Assembly (NCBI RefSeq): GCF_000455825.1
Contig: NZ_ATAO01000181.1
Coordinates: 41,821-105,820, forward strand
DNA: 64,000 bases
Reading direction: 5' to 3'
From: Microbacterium maritypicum MF109
Lineage (GTDB): Bacteria > Actinomycetota > Actinomycetes > Actinomycetales > Microbacteriaceae
The notes below the pieces were generated by a model, which saw only the letters and a program-made list of their open reading frames with translations, was not told the origin of the DNA and searched no databases. Each line of letters begins with the position of its first letter. Position 1 is the stretch's first letter. A program made the position numbers and the translations under genes. Positions 44,169-51,244 of the stretch are shown one piece after another.

Positions 44169-45202
44169 GCCTCCCGGCCGAGGTCGACGAGCACCTTGCA
44201 GGAACTCGCGGGGTCGGCGGCCAGTGCGAACGCGTCGAGCGCGTCGTCCACAGGCACCACCTGGCTGATGATACCGCGCACGTCGAGGCTGCCATCGGCG
44301 AGGGCGGCGATGACCTCGCCGAACTCCGCGCCGAAGCGGAAGGACCCCCGCAGCGTGAGCTCGCGAGTGATCGCCGTGGCCATCGGCGCGGAAACCGCGC
44401 CCCCGCGCTGGAGCCCCAGCATCACCACCGTGCCCCCGCGGACAGCAGCGGAGACGGCGGCGTCGAGCCCCGAAACCGTTCCGCTCGACTCGATCACGAC
44501 ATCGGCATACAGCTCGGAGATCTCGGTCGCGGCCCGCGCATCGATCGCTCGGATCCCGCGCGCCTCGGCGATCTCCCTCGGCCGCTGCTGCAGGTCGGTG
44601 ACGGTCACGGAGGACGCGCCGGCACGCTGGGCGACGGCGGCGACGAGCTGACCGATGGGTCCGGCGCCGATCACGACCACTCGCCGGTCGCGCACATCCC
44701 CCGCCCTCTGCACCCCGTGCCAGGCGACGGCTGCGGGCTCTGCCAGCGCCGCCGTCTGCAGGTCGAGGCCGGAAGGAAGCGGATACAGCATGCGCGCAGG
44801 GAGCGCCACGCGCCGCGCGAAGGCTCCCTGCGTGTGCGGCAGGTGCATCGCCGACCCGAGATACGTCGAGGCCGGTGCGAGATTCGGATGCTCGGGGGGC
44901 CAGGGCGTGCGACCGTCGCCGTGCGCGGTGAGCGGATGGACGGCCACGGGGGTGCCGACGGCCGGTCCCGTGCCGTCGGCCGCAGCGACGGCCACGACCC
45001 CGGACACCTCGTGCCCGAGGATCATCGGCTCGCGCAGCACGGATGCACCGGCCGCGCCGTGCTGCCAGTAGTGGAGGTCGGATCCGCAGATGCCCCCGTA
45101 GGCGATGCCCACGACGGCCTCGTCCGATCGGGGCGCCGGGGCGCCGATGTCTTCGATCCGCAGGTCTTCGGCGGCGTGCGCCACCACGGCGAGGTTGTTC
45201 AC
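44165..45202 (-). CDS. L-idonate 5-dehydrogenase-like zinc alcohol dehydrogenase
   Basis: 345 aa medium-chain dehydrogenase. Catalytic-zinc residues are in GGICGSDLHYWQHG (Cys) and ILGHEVSG (His, Glu); the NAD motif is VVVIGAGPIGQLVAAVAQ. The segment STYLGSAMHLPHTQGAFARRV closely resembles L-idonate dehydrogenase. The structural-zinc loop that usually has four Cys has none (HPLTAHGDGRTPWPPEHPNL). With the SDR and gluconokinase it fits L-idonate to 5-ketogluconate to gluconate to 6-phosphogluconate. A related aldonate or polyol substrate is possible. Confidence 0.82.
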   Translation of the reverse strand: MNNLAVVAHAAEDLRIEDIGAPAPRSDEAVVGIAYGGICGSDLHYWQHGAAGASVLREPMILGHEVSGVVAVAAADGTGPAVGTPVAVHPLTAHGDGRTPWPPEHPNLAPASTYLGSAMHLPHTQGAFARRVALPARMLYPLPSGLDLQTAALAEPAAVAWHGVQRAGDVRDRRVVVIGAGPIGQLVAAVAQRAGASSVTVTDLQQRPREIAEARGIRAIDARAATEISELYADVVIESSGTVSGLDAAVSAAVRGGTVVMLGLQRGGAVSAPMATAITRELTLRGSFRFGAEFGEVIAALADGSLDVRGIISQVVPVDDALDAFALAADPASSCKVLVDLGREA

Positions 45203-45218
45203 CGCGCTCCTTCCTCGG

Positions 45219-45950
45219 TCACACGAAAGCCGTGACCAACTCGATCCCCGCCACTCTGACGGTCACGATCTGCCCCGGCCCCACGGGCGCCTGCGAGTGC
45301 GGAGCACCCGTCATGACGACATCGCCCGGGCCGAGCCGCGACCACGCGGCCACGTAGGCGAGGCAGTCGCGGATCGACATCGGCAACTGCCGGCTTCCGG
45401 TCTCGGCGACCGGGCGTCCGTCGACCTCCACCTGGAGGCGCACATCGTCGATCCCGGCTGCGGTGTCGATCCAGGGGCCGAGCGGCGTGTACCCCTCCCC
45501 CGACTTCGATTCGAAATTTCGCGGATCGAACGCCGCGCGCTCCGGACTCGAGAGGTCGTTTACCGCGGTGACCCCGAGCACGTACTCGTGCGCGGTCTGC
45601 GCGGTCAGCCCCCGGGTCGGGCGGCCGATCACGACCGCGATCTCCCCCTCGGCGACCTGGCCGCCCGCATCGCGGCGCAGGACGACGTCGACACCGCCGG
45701 CGGTCACCGTCCGCGGGCTCTTGAGCCACGCCTGCACGGGAGAGACGTGGGCGGGTCCGTTCTGGGCTATGCCGACGATCACCAGCGGATCCACCGGCGC
45801 GATGACCGTGCCTTCGATGCGCGGCCCGGCATCCTCCGGCTCCTGCCCCTCGGCGAAGGCGACGAACGGATCCGTCACCGGGATCAAGCCGTCGGCCGCC
45901 TGCCGCACCCACCGGGGGCCTCCCGTGGTGGCGACGCGTCCGAGGCGCAT
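45219..45950 (-). CDS. Fumarylacetoacetate hydrolase-family protein
   Basis: 243 aa FAH-fold protein. Metal ligands Glu-x-Glu are in QVAEGEIAVVIGR and the Asp in this family lies near FDPRNFESK; GPWIDTAAGID and VMTGAPHSQAPVGPGQIVTV complete the core. The family includes hydrolases, decarboxylases and dehydratases of 2-keto-3-deoxy acids. It is not part of the known idonate route, so it suggests an additional 2-keto-acid branch. Sits between the idonate-type dehydrogenase and the SDR in one operon. Confidence 0.85.
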   Translation of the reverse strand: MRLGRVATTGGPRWVRQAADGLIPVTDPFVAFAEGQEPEDAGPRIEGTVIAPVDPLVIVGIAQNGPAHVSPVQAWLKSPRTVTAGGVDVVLRRDAGGQVAEGEIAVVIGRPTRGLTAQTAHEYVLGVTAVNDLSSPERAAFDPRNFESKSGEGYTPLGPWIDTAAGIDDVRLQVEVDGRPVAETGSRQLPMSIRDCLAYVAAWSRLGPGDVVMTGAPHSQAPVGPGQIVTVRVAGIELVTAFV

Positions 45951-46735
45951 CAGACGACCGCCGTCATACCGCCGTCGACGAACAGCGTCTGTCCATTGAC
46001 GAAGTCGCTCGCGCCGCTGGCGAGGAACAGCAGGGCCCCGACGAGGTCCGCGGTGTCACCCCAGCGCCCGGCGGGTGTGCGCGCGCGGACCCACTCGGAG
46101 AACTGCTCGTCTGCGACGAGAGCCTTCGTGAGCTCGGTGGCGAAGTATCCGGGCGCGATCGCATTGGCCTGGATACCGTGCGGGGCGAGATCGGCGCACA
46201 GCCCCTTCGTGAACATCACGATCGCGCCCTTGGTCGCCGCATACGCCGCGATCGACGGGCGGGCGAGCTGCGACTGCACGCTGCCGATCTGGATGATCTT
46301 GCCCGAGCCACGCGCGATCATCCCGGCGGAGACCCGTCGCGACAGGTGGAAGACGCTGGAGAGGTTGGTCTGCACGAGGGCATCCCAATCCTCGTCGGCG
46401 AACTCGGCGATCGGCGCACGGCGCTGGACACCGGCGTTGTTCACGAGGATGTCGGGAGTGCCGACCAGATGCTCCACCTCGCCCATGCCGGCATCCACCG
46501 CCGCCGCCTCGGTCACGTCGAAGACGACGCTGTGCACGACGGCTCCCGTGCCCTGTGCGATCACTCCCGCCGCCGCCTGCGCCTTCGCGGCATCCCGCCC
46601 GTGCACGACGACGGTCGCGCCCGCGCCTGCGAGCCCCTCGGCCAGAGTCCTGCCGATCCCCTGGCTCGACCCGGTGACGAGCGCCGTGCGCCCGGTCAGA
46701 TCGAAAGCGGCGAGTCCCGCCGGCAGCGCCGTCAT
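45950..46735 (-). CDS. SDR oxidoreductase, 5-keto-D-gluconate reductase-like
   Basis: 261 aa classical short-chain dehydrogenase. NAD(P) motif ALVTGSSQGIGRTLAEG, VNNAG, and catalytic Ser-Tyr-Lys in IGSVQSQLARPSIAAYAATKGAIV; end SDFVNGQTLFVDGGMTAVV. In context it would reduce 5-ketogluconate to gluconate (IdnO/Gno role). ATGA overlap with the transporter gene; its stop touches the FAH gene start. Confidence 0.85.
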   Translation of the reverse strand: MTALPAGLAAFDLTGRTALVTGSSQGIGRTLAEGLAGAGATVVVHGRDAAKAQAAAGVIAQGTGAVVHSVVFDVTEAAAVDAGMGEVEHLVGTPDILVNNAGVQRRAPIAEFADEDWDALVQTNLSSVFHLSRRVSAGMIARGSGKIIQIGSVQSQLARPSIAAYAATKGAIVMFTKGLCADLAPHGIQANAIAPGYFATELTKALVADEQFSEWVRARTPAGRWGDTADLVGALLFLASGASDFVNGQTLFVDGGMTAVV

Positions 46736-48144
46736 CGTCCGACGGCCTTGATCGACACCGTGGTGGCGAACACGTCGTCGCCGCCCTCCCCGCGCGAGAC
46801 CTTGATCGCGTCGTCGACACGGGTGAGGTCACGGCGGAGCGTCTCGGGAGCGAGGAATGTCGACGCGGTGGTGATGAGGGCCAGCACAGCCATGTAGATG
46901 GCCAGGAGCACCCAGTTGCCGTCGCTCACCGCGATCAGGTAAGCACCGAGGACACCGGCGAGGCCACCGGCGAGCACGGCCGAGATCTCGCGGGCCATCG
47001 CCACGCCCAGGTAGCGGTGACGGTTTCCGAAGAGCTCGGGAAGCATGGCGCACTGCGGTCCGAGCATGCTGTTCACGGCGACGCCGATGCCGATCGCGAT
47101 CACACCGATGGCCACGGCGTAGTTCCCGAGCGACAGCAGCCACCACGCGGGGAACGTGTAGATCAGCATGAAGACCGCTCCGAAGCGGTAGACGGTACGG
47201 CGCCCGAAGCGGTCGGAGAGGTGGCCGGTGAACGGCACGGAGAAGACGCCGATCAGCGACCCGAGGGTGACGCCCCAGGTGAGCAGACTCTTGTCGGCGT
47301 TGTCGCCGACGACCGTGACGAAGAAGGCGAGACCGAGCGTCTGGAACATGTACGAGCCGCCGTTCTCGGCCATCCGCAGCCCCACACCGACGATCACGCC
47401 GGGCAGGCCGTGGGTGAAGATCTCCTTGATGGGGCGGTCGGCGATCTGCTCGTGCTTCTCGAGCTCGATGAACGTCGGCGTCTCGCGCAGCCGCATCCGG
47501 ATGAACAGCGCGAGCAGGATCAGTGCGAAAGAGGCGAGGAAGGGCACGCGCCATCCCCAGCTCAGCAGCTGGTCCTCGGGGAGCAGCGTGATCAGGCCGA
47601 ACACCACCGCGGCGAGCAGTGTGCCCGCCTGGATGCCGACGAACGGGAGTGCCGAGAAGAAGCCCCGGCGCTTCACCGGCGCGTACTCGGCCATCAGCAC
47701 CGTCGCCCCCGCCTGCTCGGCACCCGCTCCGAAACCCTGCAGCAGCCGCATCAGCACCAGCAGGATCGGTGCCCACACGCCGATCGCCGCGTAGGTGGGC
47801 AGCAGTCCGATCGCGGTGGAGGCGCCGCCCATCAGCACGATGGTCGCGACCAGGACCCACTTGCGCCCGAGCTTGTCACCCAGGACGCCGAAGAACAGGC
47901 CGCCGAACGGACGCGCGAGGAATCCGACGCCGAAGGTCGCGAACGCGGCGACCGTCGCCATCGCCGGGTCATCCTGCGGGAAGAACAGCACATTGAAGAT
48001 CAGCGCCGTGGAGAGGCCGTAGAGCGCGAAATCGAAGTACTCCAGCGCGCTGCCGATGCTCGACGCGAGGGTCGCGCGGCGCAGGTTCGCCGCGTATTCC
48101 GGGTCATCGGACGCTGCTCGGGGTGAGGTGCGGGGGTCTGTCAC
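46732..48144 (-). CDS. MHS-type MFS transporter
   Basis: 470 aa, twelve predicted helices. Family traits: LRRATLASSIGSALEYFDFALYG before helix 1, LARPFGGLFFGVLGDKLGRKWVL between helices 2 and 3, and LQGFGAGAEQAGATVLMAEY. This metabolite:H+ symporter group takes up organic and sugar acids. I place the start at GTG 48144, six bases after AAGGAG; the ATG at 48150 directly abuts that site. First gene of the five-gene operon down to gluconokinase. The promoter and candidate IclR operator lie 40-85 bases upstream. Confidence 0.85.
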   Translation of the reverse strand: MTDPRTSPRAASDDPEYAANLRRATLASSIGSALEYFDFALYGLSTALIFNVLFFPQDDPAMATVAAFATFGVGFLARPFGGLFFGVLGDKLGRKWVLVATIVLMGGASTAIGLLPTYAAIGVWAPILLVLMRLLQGFGAGAEQAGATVLMAEYAPVKRRGFFSALPFVGIQAGTLLAAVVFGLITLLPEDQLLSWGWRVPFLASFALILLALFIRMRLRETPTFIELEKHEQIADRPIKEIFTHGLPGVIVGVGLRMAENGGSYMFQTLGLAFFVTVVGDNADKSLLTWGVTLGSLIGVFSVPFTGHLSDRFGRRTVYRFGAVFMLIYTFPAWWLLSLGNYAVAIGVIAIGIGVAVNSMLGPQCAMLPELFGNRHRYLGVAMAREISAVLAGGLAGVLGAYLIAVSDGNWVLLAIYMAVLALITTASTFLAPETLRRDLTRVDDAIKVSRGEGGDDVFATTVSIKAVGR

Positions 48145-48184
48145 GGCCATCTCCTTCGATCGGCTTCGCCTGCGGCGTTCCCCG

Positions 48185-48213
48185 ACTGTACCAGCCCGTT
48201 GGATTGTGTTCAA
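48185..48213 (-). promoter_or_regulatory. Promoter of the MFS/sugar-acid operon
   Basis: On the minus strand: -35 TTGAAC (48213 to 48208), 17-bp spacer, -10 TACAGT (48190 to 48185). It is one of the best -35/-10 pairs in the window. The -35 lies inside the GTTGGA/TTCAAC inverted repeat. Confidence 0.6.
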
Positions 48214-48233
48214 CCCTTTGGACCGACTTCGCG
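48198..48233. promoter_or_regulatory. Candidate IclR operator, site A
   Basis: Two units 19 bp apart: GTTGGA-n5-TTCAAC (48198-48214, near-perfect 6-bp inverted repeat) and TTTGGA-n5-TTCGCG (48217-48233). The first covers the -35 of the MFS operon promoter. The same arrangement occurs at 50254-50289. Confidence 0.55.
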
Positions 48234-48296
48234 TCCCGATGCAGGCACGCAAAAAGACCACCGCGCCCTGCGAGCGCGATGGGGCACAGGAGGGCG

Positions 48297-49085
48297 TCAG
48301 TGCCGAACGGCTGAGCTGAAGGGGTTCGTCAGCGCGGCGGCGGCTTCCCGCAGCGCCTCACCCACCCGCTCGATGCGCTCGTAGTCGGCCTCGGCGGCAC
48401 GGATCGCAACACCGAGCGCGAGCGGCGGGTCCGTCGGCGCCCAGCCTTCCAGAGGCACCGCGACGCCGACGATGCCGCGGAAGGACTCCTCGGCATCGAG
48501 CGCCCAGCCCCGTCGACGGGCGGTCGCCAGCACCTCCAGCAGCCCCGGCATGGTCGTCGCGCTCCGCTCGGTGAGCTGCGGGAAGACGGCATCCTCACCC
48601 AGGAGCTCGACTACTTCCGCGTCACTCATCGCCGCCAGGAGCGCGCGCCCCGTGGCCGACAGCGGCGCCGGAAGCCGCGAGCCGAGCGGGGTGCCCAGCC
48701 GGAGCGAGCGCGACCCCTCATGTCGCGCGAGATACAGCGCATCGGTGCCATCGAGCATCGCGACCTGGACCAGCTCGGAGGCGAGCTGCGGCGAGGCCTC
48801 GCACACGCTGTAGAACTCCCGCACCTGGTTGAACTGGGCAGCGAACGCACCACCGAGCTCGGCCGTGCGCACCCCGAGACGATAGCCCTGCGGGGTGCGA
48901 TCGATCATGCCCCCGGCCTCGAGCGCCAGGCAGAGGTTCGCCGTCGACGACTTCGCCAGCCCGAGTTCCCCCGCGAGCTCGGTGAGCGTTCGTGGACCCC
49001 CGGACTCGGCGAGGATGCCGAGCAGGCGGATGCTGCGGGTCACGGCAGGTGCGGGGTCGCGCCCTTCGCGGGTGTCATCATCCAT
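48297..49085 (-). CDS. IclR-family transcriptional regulator (sugar-acid locus)
   Basis: 262 aa. N-terminal winged helix (about 12-75) with LTELAGELGLAKSSTANLCLALE as the HTH; the C-terminal effector domain (about 85-250) has GRALLAAMSDAEV and GIVGVAVPLEG. It lies between the two promoters that carry the GTTGGA element, which makes it the obvious candidate for binding there. Likely effector is a sugar acid. GGAAGG about eight bases before the ATG. Confidence 0.88.
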   Translation of the reverse strand: MDDDTREGRDPAPAVTRSIRLLGILAESGGPRTLTELAGELGLAKSSTANLCLALEAGGMIDRTPQGYRLGVRTAELGGAFAAQFNQVREFYSVCEASPQLASELVQVAMLDGTDALYLARHEGSRSLRLGTPLGSRLPAPLSATGRALLAAMSDAEVVELLGEDAVFPQLTERSATTMPGLLEVLATARRRGWALDAEESFRGIVGVAVPLEGWAPTDPPLALGVAIRAAEADYERIERVGEALREAAAALTNPFSSAVRH

Positions 49086-49139
49086 GGCCGCACCTTCCGA
49101 CAGCGGGGAGCCACAGGCGCTCGATCACCTGTGGGCCGA

Positions 49140-50198
49140 TCAGTAGAACTCGACCGTATCGACCACGGCGGTCAGCGGCTCGCCATCGAGCAGGCGCGCC
49201 GCGTTCTCCGCGAAGCGACGGGCGATCCGCTCCTCCTCCTTGGAGCTGAGGGCGGCGGTGTGCGGGCTCACGAGCACGTTCGGATGCGACCACAGCGGCG
49301 ACGCACCGTCGAGGGGCTCCTGCTCGAAGACGTCGAGCGCGGCGAAGGCCACGCGGCCGTCGTCGAGCGCACCGAGCAGAGCGCTCTCGTCGATCACGGT
49401 GCCGCGGCCGACGTTGGTGATGATCGCACCGGGTTTGACCGCATCGAACACGTCGGCGCCGATCAGATGGTGCGTCTGCGCCGTGCCCGGAAGGGTGACG
49501 ACGATCGCGTCGACGTGGGCCACCGCGTCGGTCAGCTCGTCCAGCGGCACCAGGCGATCCACTCCCGCCACCGGCTGCCCGGAGCGCGTCGTCCCCCACA
49601 CCCGTGCGCCGAGCGCATGGAAGCGTCGCGCGCACTCCGTGCCGATGCCGCCCAGACCGACGACCAGCACCGTCATCTCGTCGAGCTGACGCATCTCCCA
49701 GCGGTCCGGCCAGGTACGCGTCCCCTGATCGGCGAGCAGGCGCGGGAGGTTCTTCGCGCCCGCCATCACACCGAACACCGCGAACTCCGCGAGCGGGCCC
49801 CCGTGCACACCGGCACTGGTGGTGAACACGACGCGGTCGAGCTGCGCCCGTTCGAGACCCGCGGCCTTGACCGAGGCCCCGCCACCGGCGGCAGTCGTCA
49901 TGACCCAGCGCAGACGCGGGTTCGCGGCCACGGTGCGGGCCAGCGCCGCCGCGTCCACGTCGGGGATCCCGAACAGCACGTCGGCGGAGTCGATCATTTC
50001 ATCGAACGCCTGCTGCGCGCTCGGCGTGCGTACGTACTCCGGGTCGCCGGACCAGTCGGCCGGTCCGCGCATCGGCGGCACGAGCGTGTGATCGCGGACC
50101 ACCTCGAGGCGAGGCTCGAGTTCCTCGATCAGTCGACACAGGCGTTCCGGCAGCGGCACCGCCACGACGGCGCGCAGTTTCTTCTCGGTCCCCGTCAT
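49140..50198 (-). CDS. D-2-hydroxyacid dehydrogenase
   Basis: 352 aa NAD-dependent dehydrogenase. NAD motif VLVVGLGGIGTECARRF near residue 175; catalytic Arg in IITNVGRGTVIDESALLGAL, Glu in DVFEQEPLDG, His in VLVSPHTAALSS. Acts on 2-keto acids such as 2-ketogluconate or hydroxypyruvate/glyoxylate-type substrates. The ATG at 50198 has GAGGGG upstream; a start at 50234 lacks support. Divergent from the next gene, sharing a promoter region with site B. Confidence 0.87.
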   Translation of the reverse strand: MTGTEKKLRAVVAVPLPERLCRLIEELEPRLEVVRDHTLVPPMRGPADWSGDPEYVRTPSAQQAFDEMIDSADVLFGIPDVDAAALARTVAANPRLRWVMTTAAGGGASVKAAGLERAQLDRVVFTTSAGVHGGPLAEFAVFGVMAGAKNLPRLLADQGTRTWPDRWEMRQLDEMTVLVVGLGGIGTECARRFHALGARVWGTTRSGQPVAGVDRLVPLDELTDAVAHVDAIVVTLPGTAQTHHLIGADVFDAVKPGAIITNVGRGTVIDESALLGALDDGRVAFAALDVFEQEPLDGASPLWSHPNVLVSPHTAALSSKEEERIARRFAENAARLLDGEPLTAVVDTVEFY

Positions 50199-50253
50199 AC
50201 TGGTCCCCTCCCTCGGGAAGTCTGGATCCCTCACCTTAGCCCAGTTCCATCCT

Positions 50254-50289
50254 GTTGGACACTGTTCTATCTGTTGGATTGTTGCTACC
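50254..50289. promoter_or_regulatory. Candidate IclR operator, site B
   Basis: GTTGGA-n5-TTCTAT (50254-50270) and GTTGGA-n5-GCTACC (50273-50289), again 19 bp apart with a 2-bp gap, in the 99-bp space between divergent dehydrogenase genes. The second unit overlaps the -10 (TACCGT, 50286-50291) of the plus-strand gene. For the minus-strand gene, TAAGGT at 50233-50238 is a possible -10. Confidence 0.55.
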
Positions 50290-50297
50290 GTGTGCGC

Positions 50298-51188
50298 ATG
50301 AGCATCTCACCCGTCACCGTCGGCGTCGTAGGCCTCGGCGCCATGGGCCGCCCCATGGCCGACCGCCTGCTCGCCGCCCACGGGGGGCTCGTCATCCATG
50401 CGCGCCGCCCGCAGCCGGAACTGCTGGCCGCCGGCGCCTCGTGGGCGCCGACACCACGCGAGCTCGCCTCCAGAGTAGACGTCCTGCTCATGATGCTGCC
50501 CGACCTCCCCCCGTTCGAAGCCATGCTCGACGGTCCCGACGGGCTGCTCGCCGACGCCGGAGACCTGCTCATCCTCATCGGGTCCACCTCGTCTGCTCCC
50601 GCCGTCCGTGCGCTCGCTGACCGCGTCGGAGCGCAGACGGGCGGCAGGGTCAGGATCGTGGACTGCCCGGTCTCGGGTGGGGAAGACGGAGCGGTCGCCG
50701 GGACCCTCTCGATCATGCTCGGCGGCGACCCGGACGATGCCGCCGTCGCCGCCGAGGTGCTCGCGCCCTGCGGAACCCCTGTGCTGCTCGGACCACTCGG
50801 GGCCGGCGAGGTCGCCAAGGCCTGCAACCAGCTCGTGGTGTCGGCGACGATCATGGCGCTCGGCGAGGCCACCGTGCTCGCCGAGCGCTCCGGACTCGAC
50901 CTCGATGCGCTCTGGTCGCTGCTCTCGGGCGGCTACGCCGGCTCGCGCCTGCTCGACAGTCGTCGCGAGAAGCTCGTCACCGGCGACGACTCCCCCAGCG
51001 GCATCGCGCAGTACATGGTGAAGGACCTCGGCTTCGCGGCCGACATCGCCGAAGCCACCGGCACCTCGCCCGTCCTGCTGCCCACCCTGCGTGCGGCCTT
51101 CGACGAACTGGTCGCCGCCGGGCTCGGAGACCGCGACATCGCGGTGTCACGACGCTTCATCGCCTCTCGTGACACAGGTGGCCACTGA
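50298..51188 (+). CDS. 3-hydroxyisobutyrate/tartronate-semialdehyde reductase-family dehydrogenase
   Basis: 296 aa beta-hydroxyacid dehydrogenase. NAD(P) motif VGVVGLGAMGRPMADRLL; substrate loop DCPVSGGEDGAVAGTLSIM; catalytic Lys in GPLGAGEVAKACNQLV near residue 170. Reduces or oxidises small 3-hydroxy acids such as tartronate semialdehyde, succinic or methylmalonic semialdehyde, or aldonates. The ATG at 50298 is six bases after TACCGT, a leaderless layout; longer frames upstream are spurious. Confidence 0.87.
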   Translation: MSISPVTVGVVGLGAMGRPMADRLLAAHGGLVIHARRPQPELLAAGASWAPTPRELASRVDVLLMMLPDLPPFEAMLDGPDGLLADAGDLLILIGSTSSAPAVRALADRVGAQTGGRVRIVDCPVSGGEDGAVAGTLSIMLGGDPDDAAVAAEVLAPCGTPVLLGPLGAGEVAKACNQLVVSATIMALGEATVLAERSGLDLDALWSLLSGGYAGSRLLDSRREKLVTGDDSPSGIAQYMVKDLGFAADIAEATGTSPVLLPTLRAAFDELVAAGLGDRDIAVSRRFIASRDTGGH

Positions 51189-51203
51189 CCTCCCGTACAG
51201 CGA

Positions 51204-51209
51204 TACGCT
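51204..51209 (+). promoter_or_regulatory. Candidate -10 of gnd
   Basis: TACGCT; a transcript from here would have a leader near 30 bases ending in GAGGAG, six bases before the GTG at 51245. Confidence 0.45.
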
Positions 51210-51244
51210 GAAACCACCCCTTCTTCACGATCGAGGAGCCTTCT

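Noticed and set aside
48238..48296. GC-rich stretch between operator site A and the IclR stop, considered as a terminator
   Set aside because: CGCCCTGC and GGAGGGCG pair poorly and no perfect stem longer than five bases forms, so I do not call one.
48720..50297. Plus-strand frame running into the 3-hydroxyisobutyrate-type dehydrogenase, seemingly a fusion
   Set aside because: The Rossmann motif begins at the ATG at 50298 with a leaderless promoter; the upstream part is antisense to IclR and the D-2-hydroxyacid dehydrogenase.
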